DNA from: an uncultured Ruminococcus sp.
GTDB taxonomy: Bacteria > Bacillota > Clostridia > Oscillospirales > Acutalibacteraceae
DNA: 64,000 nucleotides
Assembly (NCBI GenBank): GCA_902761375.1
Contig: CACWKB010000001.1
Coordinates: 1-64,000, forward strand
Direction of reading: 5' to 3'
The position numbers were made by a program, and so were the translations under genes. Every line of letters begins with the position of its first letter. Within the stretch, counting starts at the first letter, position 1. Shown in pieces: positions 1-8,853 of this stretch. Under the pieces are notes generated by a model. The model had not been told where the DNA came from, searched no databases, and saw only the letters and a list, made by a program, of their open reading frames with translations.

Positions 1-140
1 GTCAATTCGCTTTTTGCACAGCTTTTATCATTCAATTTTGTGCATTATTCTTTCGATTTTTCTTAAGTTGACGACATTGCCTGATAGGGGAAATGTCGCA
101 CAGCGACAAAAGGGTTGCCGTCCGGCTACGGAGACCGCCC

Positions 141-196
141 TCAATTTTCAACTTTCAACTTTCAATTTTCAACTCTCAACCCTCAACCCCCTAATC
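141..196. repeat. Degenerate 7-bp repeat array (TCAAYTT type)
   Basis: Seven consecutive 7-bp units such as TCAATTT, TCAACTT and TCAACCC are followed by a CCTAATC unit. The stop codon of the minus-strand ttcA-like gene lies inside the last unit, so the array forms the immediate 3' flank of that gene. The remaining bases 1-140 hold no gene that I can support. Confidence 0.85.
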
Positions 197-1018
197 TCCA
201 TACTCCTCCAAAAAGCTGTGCCTGACTCCCTTTGTCTTGTAGCCGATAAAGGTGTCGAGGTGGACGCAGTGGAGGCTGTTGAAGATGCTCTTCTCCACGT
301 TGGGGTTGGTTTTTTTCAGCGTGCGGATAAGCTCCTTGACCTCGGCGCGCTTGGAGTCGACGTCGCCCGATTTGTCGGTTACGCGGCAGGCGCAGCGGAT
401 GAATTCGAGCTTGTTGTACCTTGCCCAGGCGATGATGTCGTCCTCGTGTACGCAGTAGAGCGGACGTATCAGCTCCATGCCCGGGTAGTTCTGGCTGTGG
501 AGCTTGGGGATCATGCCCTGAAGCTGCGAGCCGTAGAGCATAGCCATCACGGTGGTCTCGATCACGTCCGAGAAGTGATGGCCGAGGGCTATCTTGTTGC
601 AGCCGAGCTTCTGAGCCTCGCTGTATAAATATCCGCGCCTCATACGCGCGCAGAGATAGCAGGGGTAGCGCTCCGTCTTGTCCGTCGCCGAGAAGATATC
701 AGTCTCGAACACGGTTATCGGGATCTCGAGCAGGGCGGCGTTCTCCTCTATCCTCACGCGGTTTTGAGGGCTGTAGCCCGGATCCATGACGAGGAATTTC
801 AGATCGAACGGCACCTCGCTGAACCGCTGAAGCATCTGCATCAGCTTGGCGAGCAGCATCGAATCCTTGCCTCCCGAGATGCAGACGGCGATCCTGTCGC
901 CCTCCTTTATCAGCTCATAGTCGCGGACGGCGCGTATGAAATTGTTCCAGATCTGCTTGCGGTACTTGCGGCTTATGCTGCGCTCGGCAAGCTGCGCGGC
1001 GCTCAGCTCTCTGCTCAC
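191..1018 (-). CDS. ttcA: TtcA-like PP-loop tRNA thiolation protein
   Basis: This 275-residue protein belongs to the PP-loop ATPase group that adenylates and thiolates tRNA cytidine 32 (TtcA) or acts in related tRNA modification. The ATP pyrophosphatase loop SGGKDS is at residues 48-53. A CYLC motif (C120, C123) and a later CAC motif (C209, C211) would supply the cysteines that hold the Fe-S cluster in TtcA enzymes. GHHFSD near residue 146 is also typical of the family. The start is GTG; its GTGA overlaps the stop of the upstream YolD-like gene by 4 bp, which indicates translational coupling. TilS-type lysidine synthase is less likely because of the cysteines. The exact tRNA target is inferred. 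Confidence 0.8.
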   Translation of the reverse strand: MSRELSAAQLAERSISRKYRKQIWNNFIRAVRDYELIKEGDRIAVCISGGKDSMLLAKLMQMLQRFSEVPFDLKFLVMDPGYSPQNRVRIEENAALLEIPITVFETDIFSATDKTERYPCYLCARMRRGYLYSEAQKLGCNKIALGHHFSDVIETTVMAMLYGSQLQGMIPKLHSQNYPGMELIRPLYCVHEDDIIAWARYNKLEFIRCACRVTDKSGDVDSKRAEVKELIRTLKKTNPNVEKSIFNSLHCVHLDTFIGYKTKGVRHSFLEEYGD

Positions 1019-1458
1019 GGCTGCTCCTCCTCTGTTTTCGGGAATATCTCGCCCTCAAGGGCGGAAAGCGCGTCGATCGGCACCTCGTATGCGTCGGTGA
1101 AGATCAGCCTGCGCGCGTTGAGGTCGAGCCGCCTGACGCTGCCCGTCTTGGTGATGTATTTGCCGCCCTCCTTGCGCGGGTCCGGCACAAAATAGGTCGC
1201 GGAGATCACGGGCTGAGCGTCGATTTTGGCGCGCAGCAGGTTGAGCTTGTCGTTGAGCTCCCTTTCCTCGGCGTCGCTGAGTGCGCGTCTGCGCTCGGTC
1301 AGGCGCGTGAGCTCCTCGAGCTCCTCGCCGTAGCCCGAAAGCGCCGCAAACGGCGCGAACTGCGCCGCACGCTTGCTCATCGGCATAGGATGATGCCGGT
1401 CGGACTTGTGGTGGGGCAGATTGATTATATCATCGTATTCATGACCTTTTCCGTTCAT
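1015..1458 (-). CDS. YolD-like protein
   Basis: This 147-residue soluble protein has the segment RAAQFAPFAALSGY near residue 30, the signature of the YolD-like family common in Clostridia. The function of that family is not settled; some members are linked to DNA damage responses in Bacillus. A helical charged region follows (about 45-75), then a beta-rich C-terminal half and an acidic end. The ATG is preceded by AAAGGAA, and a strong minus-strand promoter lies 35 bp upstream of it. Its stop overlaps the start of the ttcA-like gene, so the two form an operon, although a functional link between them is not obvious. Confidence 0.6.
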   Translation of the reverse strand: MNGKGHEYDDIINLPHHKSDRHHPMPMSKRAAQFAPFAALSGYGEELEELTRLTERRRALSDAEERELNDKLNLLRAKIDAQPVISATYFVPDPRKEGGKYITKTGSVRRLDLNARRLIFTDAYEVPIDALSALEGEIFPKTEEEQP

Positions 1459-1492
1459 GGTGTTTCCTTTCAGTACGCCGTAGTATACTGCA

Positions 1493-1521
1493 ATTATAAA
1501 CTAATTCAAAAAAACTTTCAA
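1493..1521 (-). promoter_or_regulatory. Sigma-A-type promoter for the YolD/ttcA operon
   Basis: Read on the minus strand, TTGAAA (1516-1521) and TATAAT (1493-1498) are separated by exactly 17 bp. This is a near-consensus housekeeping promoter facing the YolD-like gene. Confidence 0.7.
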
Positions 1522-1551
1522 CCGATTAGGAAAAATTATACAGCTCAGTGG

Positions 1552-1580
1552 TTGAATTATTGCGCGTAATGTGATAAAAT
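1552..1580 (+). promoter_or_regulatory. Predicted promoter for asnB
   Basis: TTGAAT (1552-1557) and TAAAAT (1575-1580) are spaced 17 bp apart, about 55 bp before the asparagine synthetase start. With the opposite promoter at 1493-1521 it forms a divergent control region. Confidence 0.5.
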
Positions 1581-1635
1581 AGTATCAGGGAAATTATGTG
1601 AAACAATTCACAACGCCTGAAAGGGGTTTTTTGAT

Positions 1636-3936
1636 ATGTGTGGTATCTGCGGATTCACGGGACAGCCCGAAAACCGCGAAGCTGTTTTGAAGAAAATGAC
1701 CGAGGTCATCACCCACCGCGGTCCCGACTCCGACGGCTATTTTTCGGATGACTTCATCAATATGGGCTTTCGCCGCCTGTCGATCATCGACCTCGAGGAG
1801 GGTCATCAGCCCATCTTCAACGAGGACAAATCTCTTGTGCTCACCTTCAACGGCGAGATCTACAACTACAAGGAGCTGCGCAAGAAGCTGATCGGCAAGG
1901 GTCACACCTTCTCGACCGAATCGGACAGCGAGGTGCTCGTGCACGGCTTTGAGGAATGGGGCGAGGATATGCTGCCCCGTCTGCGCGGAATGTTCGCATT
2001 TGCGATCTATGACACAAGGGACAGATCGATCTTCCTCGCGCGCGATTTCTTCGGCATCAAGCCGCTTCACTACACCCAGATCGGCGAGGACTTCGTATAC
2101 GCCAGCGAGATCAAGAGCATACTTGAGCATCCGAATTTTGAGAAGCGCTTCAACAAGCGCGCCCTCGACACATATCTGTCCTTCCAGTACGCGGTTCCGC
2201 CCGAGACCTTCTTTGAGGACGTATACTGCCTGCTGCCCGGTCACTATCTCTGGTACCGCGACGGCGTGCCGGAGACCACGCGCTACTTTGAGCCGCGCTT
2301 CAACCCCGACGAGAACCTGACCGAGGAGGCGGCGGTGAACCGCATCGACAAGGTTTTCGAGAATTCCGTCAACGCCCACAAGATCGCCGACGTTGAGGTC
2401 GGCTGCTTCCTGTCGAGCGGAGTTGACTCGAGCTATGTTTCCACCTACTTCGCCGACCAAAAGACCTTTACCGTGGGCTTTGACTTCGGCGAGAAATACA
2501 ACGAGATAAGCTGGGCGGGGAACCTCAGCCGCCAGATCGGCGTCGAGCACCACACCCACCTGATCTCCAGCGACGAGTTCTGGGACGCTGTGCCGACGGT
2601 GCAGTACTACATGGATCAGCCGCTTGCCGATCCGTCCTGCGTGGCGCTGTACTTCGTATCGAGGCTTGCGAGCCGTTATGTAAAGGTCGTGCTCTCGGGC
2701 GAGGGCGCCGACGAGCTGTTCGGCGGCTACACCTGCTACAACGACCCCAGAGTTTTCAAGATATATCAGACCGTCGTGCCGCATCCCCTCAGAAAGGGTC
2801 TGCGCTGGATCGCGCGCAAGCTGCCCGACATCAAGGGACGCGACTATGTGATCCGCGCCTGCGACCCGCTTGAGGAGCGTTACATCGGCAACGCCTATAT
2901 GTACGACAAAAAGGAGAAGCAGCAGATACTCAAGGATCCGTCCATCGCGACCGATCCGTCAAAATACACGCGCAGGCACTACTACCGCTGCCGCAAGTAC
3001 GACGACGTCACCAAGATGCAGTACCTCGACATCAATATGTGGATGACGGGTGACATCCTGCTCAAGGCAGACCGAATGAGCATGGCGAACTCGCTGGAGC
3101 TGCGCGTGCCCTTCCTCGACAGGGAGGTATTCAAGGTCGCCGCGTCCCTGCCCTCTCACCTGCGCTGCAACAAGAGCAACACCAAGTACGCCATGCGCAA
3201 GGCGGCGGCAAGGCATCTGCCCGAGGCTACCGCCGAGAAGGAAAAGCTCGGCTTCCCTGTCCCCACAAGGGTCTGGCTGCGCGACGAGAGGTTCTATAAC
3301 ATCGTAAAGAAGAAGTTCGAGGGCAAGACCGCGCAGCAGTTCTTCAACACCGACGCGCTGGTCGGCTGGCTGGACGAGCACTTCAGCGGCAAGGAGGACA
3401 ACAGCCGCAGGGTTTGGACGGTCTATGTTTTCCTCGTTTGGTATGACATCTACTTTGCCGAGGGCAAGCCCGTTCCCGAGAAGCCCGTCAACCACCTCGA
3501 CGAGCTCAAGGCGCTTGCCGAGGCGAGACGCGAGAAGCAGATCGACGCCCCGGGCGAGGTGATAATGGCAGCCGCCGAGCGGATCGACGACGACTACGAC
3601 GCTCCCGGCTTCGGAGCCGATAAATCCGAGCCCGAAGCTCCCGCAGAGCCCGCAGAGCCCGAGGAGCCCGACGACGGCAGCGAGCCCGCGCTGATCGAGG
3701 ACGACGGATATGCCCCCGACGCCGAGCCCGCCGAGAGCGTGAGCTACGTCAATATCCAGAATCCCGCAGACGACGAGATATACGAGGCTCCGCACCGCCC
3801 CGAGGATCCCCGGGAGCAGATGCAGTACGTCCTCGACAACTACGAACGCCGCGCCGAGTATTTCGACGAGCCGAACGTGATGAGCGACGAGGCGATAGAC
3901 AGCGTTATCAGCCAGATATCATTTTTTGACGATTGA
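1636..3936 (+). CDS. asnB: Asparagine synthetase (glutamine-hydrolysing) with long acidic C-terminal tail
   Basis: This enzyme makes asparagine from aspartate, ATP and glutamine. The start MCGICG gives the N-terminal cysteine nucleophile (Cys2) of a class II glutaminase domain (residues 1 to about 200), followed by the synthetase domain with the PP-loop SSGVDSS. The homologous part ends near residue 615, the usual full length of AsnB. A further 150 or so residues follow, rich in Asp, Glu, Pro and Ala (many EP repeats), ending in a predicted helical segment. This tail is unusual and I do not recognise a domain in it. The ATG is preceded by AAAGGGG. A second, ordinary-length paralogue is at 55144-56976. 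Confidence 0.9.
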   Translation: MCGICGFTGQPENREAVLKKMTEVITHRGPDSDGYFSDDFINMGFRRLSIIDLEEGHQPIFNEDKSLVLTFNGEIYNYKELRKKLIGKGHTFSTESDSEVLVHGFEEWGEDMLPRLRGMFAFAIYDTRDRSIFLARDFFGIKPLHYTQIGEDFVYASEIKSILEHPNFEKRFNKRALDTYLSFQYAVPPETFFEDVYCLLPGHYLWYRDGVPETTRYFEPRFNPDENLTEEAAVNRIDKVFENSVNAHKIADVEVGCFLSSGVDSSYVSTYFADQKTFTVGFDFGEKYNEISWAGNLSRQIGVEHHTHLISSDEFWDAVPTVQYYMDQPLADPSCVALYFVSRLASRYVKVVLSGEGADELFGGYTCYNDPRVFKIYQTVVPHPLRKGLRWIARKLPDIKGRDYVIRACDPLEERYIGNAYMYDKKEKQQILKDPSIATDPSKYTRRHYYRCRKYDDVTKMQYLDINMWMTGDILLKADRMSMANSLELRVPFLDREVFKVAASLPSHLRCNKSNTKYAMRKAAARHLPEATAEKEKLGFPVPTRVWLRDERFYNIVKKKFEGKTAQQFFNTDALVGWLDEHFSGKEDNSRRVWTVYVFLVWYDIYFAEGKPVPEKPVNHLDELKALAEARREKQIDAPGEVIMAAAERIDDDYDAPGFGADKSEPEAPAEPAEPEEPDDGSEPALIEDDGYAPDAEPAESVSYVNIQNPADDEIYEAPHRPEDPREQMQYVLDNYERRAEYFDEPNVMSDEAIDSVISQISFFDD

Positions 3937-3958
3937 CGATTATTGACGATTAGAATAA

Positions 3959-3995
3959 AAAGAATGTAGGGTCGTGACGCGTCCCTACATTCTTT
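3959..3995 (+). terminator. Terminator-like hairpin after asnB
   Basis: AAGAATGTAGGG and CCCTACATTCTT form a 12-bp perfect stem around a short loop. The trailing T-run is short (TTCTTTAT), so termination efficiency is uncertain. Confidence 0.55.
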
Positions 3996-4075
3996 ATGTG
4001 GTCGGCAGATATAAAACGCTGTCGCCTTGGCGCGTACCGATAATTCCATATCCCGCATTGATAAGGAGCCTCATC

Positions 4076-4615
4076 ATGAAAGAAACTACTATCACCTCAA
4101 AAACCGTCTTTGACGGAAGAATACTGAAATTCATGCACGACGAGGTGGAGCTCGACGACGGCACGCGCGCCATGCGCGAGGTCGTGAGCCATCCCGGCGG
4201 CGTATGCATCGCGCCCCTCGACAGCGAGAACAACCTGCTGTTCGTGCGGCAGTTCCGCTATCCCTACCGCGAGGACGTGCTCGAGCTGCCCGCAGGCAAG
4301 CTCGAAAAGGGCTCTACTCCGCTCGAAAACGGCAAGCGCGAGCTGCTCGAGGAGACCGGCGCCGTCGGCTGGTCATATATCTCGCTCGGTCAGGTCTACC
4401 CGACCCCGGGCTATACGGACGAGATCATCCACCTTTACGCCTGCCGCATCGGTGAATTGGGCGAGGCAAAGCCCGACGAGGGCGAGTTCGTAAATATCGA
4501 GAAGATACCGCTCGACAGGGCGGTCGAAATGGTCCTCAACAACCAAGTCCCCGACGCCAAGACCCAGATAGCGGTACTTAAAACCGCCATGCTCCTGAAA
4601 AGCGGAAGAATTTAA
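4076..4615 (+). CDS. NUDIX hydrolase, ADP-ribose pyrophosphatase type
   Basis: This 179-residue protein hydrolyses a nucleoside diphosphate linked to another group, most likely ADP-ribose to AMP and ribose phosphate. The NUDIX box lies at about residues 74-96, with the G...E...REL.EE.G pattern intact (RELLEETGA). The segment YPTPGYTDE after the box is typical of ADP-ribose pyrophosphatases. The open frame extends upstream to 3974, but I chose the ATG at 4076 because AAGGAG sits 7 bp before it and homologues start with a similar KET-type N-terminus. A 7-bp repeat array follows the stop. Confidence 0.85.
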   Translation: MKETTITSKTVFDGRILKFMHDEVELDDGTRAMREVVSHPGGVCIAPLDSENNLLFVRQFRYPYREDVLELPAGKLEKGSTPLENGKRELLEETGAVGWSYISLGQVYPTPGYTDEIIHLYACRIGELGEAKPDEGEFVNIEKIPLDRAVEMVLNNQVPDAKTQIAVLKTAMLLKSGRI

Positions 4616-4620
4616 GACAG

Positions 4621-4669
4621 AGTTTAGAGTTGAGAGTTGAAAGTTGAGAGTTGAGAGTTGAGAGTTGAA
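4621..4669. repeat. 7-bp repeat array (AGTTGAG type)
   Basis: Seven consecutive 7-bp units vary around AGTTGAG, the reverse complement of the TCAACTT-type array at 141-189. It begins 5 bp after the NUDIX gene stop. Confidence 0.85.
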
Positions 4670-4714
4670 TGGTTTACGCTCAACCGTTGAGCAAGCGCCG
4701 ATCAATCTAAATTG

Positions 4715-4796
4715 AACCGGGCACTAAACATAAGGAAATATGCATTCTGTCTCCCCAACCGAAATTTTCAACTTTCCATTTTCAATTTTCAATTAT
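4715..4796. repeat. Degenerate copy of the palindrome plus TTTTCAA element
   Basis: The right half (TGCATTC, a CCAACCGAAA end, then four units of the TTTTCAA type) matches the better-preserved copies at 10162 and 14713. The left half of the palindrome has decayed. The copy ends 15 bp before the ribF start codon, so it forms most of that gene's leader. Confidence 0.6.
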
Positions 4797-4811
4797 CATA
4801 AGGATGATCAT

Positions 4812-5756
4812 ATGATAAGCTTTAACGATATCAAGCCCGAACAACAGAATACCGCTATTGCGCTGGGCTTCTTTGACGGCGTTCACCGCGGTCACCGTAA
4901 CGTGCTCGAACCCGTGGCGGCTCAGAGGGACGAGGGGCTGACACCGGTCTGCCTGACCTTCAGCCGCAGCCCGCGCGAGGTTTTGAGCGGCATTCCGGTT
5001 CCGCTGCTGATGACCCGAGGCGACAAGGACAGGGCGCTCGAGGAGATCGGGATAGACCATGTCTACTACTCTGATTTCCGCCATCTTATGAACATGAGCG
5101 CCGAGCATTTCGTGAAGTATGTGCTGTGCGAGATGCTAAGGGCTAAAAAGCTTTACTGCGGCTTCAACTACCGCTTCGGGAAGGACGGCAGGGGCGACGC
5201 GCAGCTTCTCAAGGAGCTTTGCGCACAGCTCGATATTGAGCTGTCAGTCGCGCCGCCCACGATGCTCGACGGCGAGCTCGTGTCCTCGACCGCGATACGA
5301 AACTATATCTTTGCCGGCGAGATCGTCCGCGCCAACCGCATGCTGCGCTCGGAATTCGGCTTCTGCGCCCCCGTTGAGCACGGCAGAAGGCTCGGCAGAG
5401 AGCTCGGAACGCCCACGCTCAACCAAAAAATGCTCTCCTCGCTCGTGACTCCGCGCTTCGGGGTGTATATCTCGCGCGTGACGCTCGAGAGCGGCGAGAC
5501 CTTCTGCGGAGTGACCAATATCGGCATCAAGCCCACCGTCGGCAGCGACGCTCCGCTGTGGGAGACCTGGATGCCGGAATACACCGGCGGCGAGATCTAC
5601 GGCGAGCTTGCCGACATAAGGCTGCTCGAATTCATCCGCCCAGAGAAGAAGTTTGATTCTATAAAAGAATTAAAAGAAGAGATATTTAGTAACGGCAGCT
5701 ACGCCGCGGAAAGGTTCGGGGAATTGTCAAAAAATAAACCGGCTTTCCCATATTGA
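4812..5756 (+). CDS. ribF: Bifunctional riboflavin kinase / FAD synthetase
   Basis: This 314-residue protein converts riboflavin to FMN and FMN to FAD. The N-terminal FAD synthetase domain carries the nucleotidyltransferase motif GFFDGVHRGH near residue 20 and SSTAIRNYI near residue 160. The C-terminal riboflavin kinase domain has GVTNIGIKPT and a conserved ETW segment. The frame is open from 4740, but AAGGA 7 bp before the ATG at 4812 and the homologous N-terminus support the shorter form. It stands alone rather than in the usual truB-ribF-rpsO arrangement. Confidence 0.9.
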   Translation: MISFNDIKPEQQNTAIALGFFDGVHRGHRNVLEPVAAQRDEGLTPVCLTFSRSPREVLSGIPVPLLMTRGDKDRALEEIGIDHVYYSDFRHLMNMSAEHFVKYVLCEMLRAKKLYCGFNYRFGKDGRGDAQLLKELCAQLDIELSVAPPTMLDGELVSSTAIRNYIFAGEIVRANRMLRSEFGFCAPVEHGRRLGRELGTPTLNQKMLSSLVTPRFGVYISRVTLESGETFCGVTNIGIKPTVGSDAPLWETWMPEYTGGEIYGELADIRLLEFIRPEKKFDSIKELKEEIFSNGSYAAERFGELSKNKPAFPY

Positions 5757-5780
5757 GGGCGACAAGCTTCATCAGCGAGC

Positions 5781-5873
5781 AAAGTCCGCGCCGCCGTCGA
5801 ACGATCGGTTCACTGCCGAAAGATCGGACATGAAGGCGACGTCGTTTTCGGGTCGGTCGAGACCGACCCCTAC
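5781..5873. repeat. Interspersed repeat segment ending in GGGTCGGTC/GACCGACCC hairpin
   Basis: This segment shares the order of short blocks CCGTCGAACG, CTGCCGAAA, ATCGGA, GGCAACGTC-like and GGGTCGGTCGAGACCGACCCCTAC with copies at 10251-10353 and 14822-14905. The last block is a perfect 9-bp inverted repeat (5850-5858 with 5861-5869). It fills the gap between ribF and htpG. Confidence 0.75.
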
Positions 5874-5935
5874 TTCAGCTACCAAACTATTTACCATAAA
5901 AACAGAGTATTCAAAAAGAAAGGAAGTCATTGACA

Positions 5936-7816
5936 ATGGCAAAAAAGCAGTTTAAGTCAGAATCAAAGAGACTGCTGGATCTGATGATCAACTCGATCTA
6001 CACACACAAGGAGATCTTTCTGCGCGAGCTCATCTCAAACGCGAGCGACGCGATAGACAAGCTCTGCTTTATCGCGCTGACCGACGACAAGCTCGGGATG
6101 ACGAGGAGCGATTTCCGCATCGACCTTCGCGCCGACAAGGACGCCCGCACCCTGACCATCAGCGACAACGGCATCGGCATGGACAAGGACGACCTCGAGA
6201 ACAACCTCGGCACCATCGCCTCCTCCGGCTCCTACAAGTTCAAGCAGGAGCTCGAAGGCAAGGCTGACGACATCGACATCATCGGTCAGTTCGGCGTGGG
6301 CTTCTACTCCGCGTTCATGGTCGCCAAGAAGATCACCGTCATCACCAAAAAATACGGCAGCGAAACCGCCTATGAGTGGCAGTCGAGCGGCGCGGACGGC
6401 TACACTATCAAGGAATGCGACCGCGATACCCTCGGCACCACAATCATCCTCGAGATCAAGGACAACACCGACGACGAGAGCTACGACGAGTTCCTCGAGC
6501 AGTACAAGCTGCAGAGCCTCGTCAAAAAATATTCCGACTACATCCGCTATCCCATCATCATGGAGATGAAAAAGAGCCGCGTCAAGGAGGAGACCAAGGA
6601 CAGCGACAGCCCCGAGTATGAGGATTACTTCGAGGAGGAGACCCTCAACAGCATGATCCCGATCTGGCAGAGAGCCAAGAAGGACGTGACCCAGGAGGAG
6701 TACGACAAGTTCTATCAGGAGAAGTTCTTCGCGATGGAAAAGCCGCTCAAAACCATCGTCACCTCGGTCGAGGGCGTCGTCACCTACAAGGCGCTGCTGT
6801 TCATCCCCTCCTCAACTCCCTACGACTACTACACCAAGGACTACAAGAAGGGCTTGCAGCTCTACTCCAGCGGCGTGCTGATCACCGACTGCTGCGAGGA
6901 GCTGGTGCCCGAGCACTTCCGCTTTGTGAAGGGCATCGTCGACACCGCCGACCTCTCGCTCAACATCTCGCGCGAGATGCTGCAGCATGACCGCCACCTG
7001 CTCACCATCGCCCAGAACCTCGAGAAGAAGATCAAAAACGAGCTGACCTCGATGCTCAAGAGCAAGCGCGAGGACTACGAGAAGTTCTTCGCCGCGTTCG
7101 GCCGCCAGCTCAAATACGGCGTGGTCGCCGATTACGGAATGCACAAGGACGAGCTGCAGGATCTGCTGCTGTTCTACTCCTCTACCGAGAAAAAGCCCGT
7201 GACCCTCGCCGAATACGTCGACCGCATGAAGGAGGAGCAGAAGATGATCTACTTCGCCGTCGGCGACAACGCCGCCGCGATCGACGCCCTGCCCCAGACC
7301 GAGCTGCTGCGCTCCAAGGGCTACGAGATCCTCTACTGCACTCAGGACGTGGACGAGTTCACCCTGCAGACCCTCATGACCTACAAGGAGAAGCGCTTCT
7401 GCTCCGTGCTCAACGACGACCTCGGCATCGAGGAGGACGAGAAGAAGGAGGACGAGAAGGACAGCTCCGCTCTGCTCACCTTCGTAAAGGAGACCCTCGG
7501 CGACAGGGTAGCTGAGGTCACAGCCTCAAAGAAGCTCGTTTCTCACCCCGTCTGCCTCACCGCCAAGGGCGGCATCTCGTTCGAGATGGAGAAGTATTTC
7601 AACTCCATCCAGCCCGATTCCGGCATGAAGGCTCAGCGCGTGCTCGAGCTCAACCTCGGTCACGAGGCGGTAAAGACCATGGAGAGCCTTATTCAAACCG
7701 ACATAGACAGGGCGAGAAAATACGCCGAGGTGCTCTACTGTCAGGCGCTGCTGATCGCAGGTCTGCCCCTCGAAAATCCCTCGGAGTACACCGATCTGGT
7801 CTGCTCGCTGATTTGA
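5936..7816 (+). CDS. htpG: Hsp90-family chaperone HtpG
   Basis: This 626-residue protein is a cytosolic ATP-dependent chaperone dimer. The N-terminal GHKL ATPase domain shows ELISNASDAIDKL near residue 30, DNGIGM near residue 80 and GQFGVGFYSAF near residue 120. A middle domain and a C-terminal dimerisation domain follow at normal length; there is no terminal MEEVD, as expected in bacteria. A TTG at 5930 is in frame, but AGGAAG is only 3 bp from it and 9 bp from the ATG at 5936, so I use the ATG. A GC-rich hairpin (7840-7865) follows without a T-run. No heat-shock operator (CIRCE) is visible upstream. Confidence 0.95.
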   Translation: MAKKQFKSESKRLLDLMINSIYTHKEIFLRELISNASDAIDKLCFIALTDDKLGMTRSDFRIDLRADKDARTLTISDNGIGMDKDDLENNLGTIASSGSYKFKQELEGKADDIDIIGQFGVGFYSAFMVAKKITVITKKYGSETAYEWQSSGADGYTIKECDRDTLGTTIILEIKDNTDDESYDEFLEQYKLQSLVKKYSDYIRYPIIMEMKKSRVKEETKDSDSPEYEDYFEEETLNSMIPIWQRAKKDVTQEEYDKFYQEKFFAMEKPLKTIVTSVEGVVTYKALLFIPSSTPYDYYTKDYKKGLQLYSSGVLITDCCEELVPEHFRFVKGIVDTADLSLNISREMLQHDRHLLTIAQNLEKKIKNELTSMLKSKREDYEKFFAAFGRQLKYGVVADYGMHKDELQDLLLFYSSTEKKPVTLAEYVDRMKEEQKMIYFAVGDNAAAIDALPQTELLRSKGYEILYCTQDVDEFTLQTLMTYKEKRFCSVLNDDLGIEEDEKKEDEKDSSALLTFVKETLGDRVAEVTASKKLVSHPVCLTAKGGISFEMEKYFNSIQPDSGMKAQRVLELNLGHEAVKTMESLIQTDIDRARKYAEVLYCQALLIAGLPLENPSEYTDLVCSLI

Positions 7817-7922
7817 TCTAAACTAAAATAACTGCTTGCAGGGGCGGATCCGCGTGTCCGCCCCTGATATTGGCGTCTGCTCAGTGAGCAGATCATTAAA
7901 AACAATGAAAGGCTATTAAAAT

Positions 7923-8720
7923 ATGATTACAGGAACCGTGAAAACTCCCCGCGGGGAGCTCGAATACTTCACCTTCGGCGAGGGCAGGATACCCTTCGTC
8001 ATCCTTCCCGGACTGGGCGCTAAGCCCATTGTGCTGTCGGCGCCCGCGATAAAGGCGGCGTACTCCTGCTTTGCAAAGGACTTCACCGTATACGTGATCG
8101 ACCGCAAAAAGGCTCTTGAGCCCGACTGCACGCTCGAGAGCATCGCCGACGACACCGCCGGGGCTATGAGGGCTTTGGGGATCGAAAACGCCTGCGTTTT
8201 CGGCGCGTCGATGGGCGGCATGATCGCCCAGCACCTCGCGATAAAGTACCCCGGGCTCGTGAGGGCGCTCGCGCTCGGCTCGACGGCTGCGAGGGTCCAG
8301 CCCGGCATGCTCACGCTCGGCGAGGACTGGCTGAGGCTGGCTGAGGCGCACGACCGCGACACGCTGCTGCGCTCCACGATCGACAACCTCTACTCCGAGA
8401 CCACCAAGAGGCTCTACGGCGAGGCGATGCTGAGAATGTTCGACGAGGTGACCGACAGCGATCTCGACCGCTTCTGCATTCAGATGAGGGCTATAATGGG
8501 CTTGAACACCTATGACCGGCTCGACAGTATCGCTTGTCCCGCGTTCGTCGTCGGCGTTGAGGGCGACCGTGTGGTAACGGGCGAGGCTTCCGACGAGCTG
8601 GCGGACGCGCTCTGCTGCGACCAGTACATGTACGGCGCTGAGTTCGGCCACTGCGTTTTTGACGAGGCGCCCGACTACAAGGAAAGACTGCTAAATTTCT
8701 TTGTTGGAATAATGCGATGA
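7923..8720 (+). CDS. Alpha/beta hydrolase
   Basis: This 265-residue soluble protein has the alpha/beta hydrolase fold. The nucleophile elbow GASMGG puts the catalytic serine at residue 96. The GLGAK segment near residue 35 sits where the oxyanion hole is normally formed, and GHCVFDEAPD near the C-terminus supplies the catalytic histidine. Substrates of this family (esters, lactones, lipids) cannot be told from sequence. It is a single-gene unit between the htpG hairpins and a strong terminator. Confidence 0.8.
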   Translation: MITGTVKTPRGELEYFTFGEGRIPFVILPGLGAKPIVLSAPAIKAAYSCFAKDFTVYVIDRKKALEPDCTLESIADDTAGAMRALGIENACVFGASMGGMIAQHLAIKYPGLVRALALGSTAARVQPGMLTLGEDWLRLAEAHDRDTLLRSTIDNLYSETTKRLYGEAMLRMFDEVTDSDLDRFCIQMRAIMGLNTYDRLDSIACPAFVVGVEGDRVVTGEASDELADALCCDQYMYGAEFGHCVFDEAPDYKERLLNFFVGIMR

Positions 8721-8723
8721 GAT

Positions 8724-8759
8724 TATCGGAGAGACAAAAAATCTCTCCGATATTTTTTT
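8724..8759 (+). terminator. Rho-independent terminator
   Basis: TATCGGAGAGA and TCTCTCCGATA form an 11-bp perfect stem around an A-rich loop and are followed by seven T residues. It ends the alpha/beta hydrolase transcript. Confidence 0.9.
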
Positions 8760-8853
8760 ATATTTAAGGTTGCTTTAAGCTTTGGGGGTTATACTTCAGT
8801 CACAGTAAGGAGATAAACAGTTTTTTGAATCAGTTGAAACGGAGGTATTTAGT

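Noticed and set aside
1594..2784. Long minus-strand open frame (396 codons) opposite asnB
   Set aside because: It lies wholly inside a clear asparagine synthetase gene; GC-rich codon use produces such antisense frames. No ribosome site or family match.
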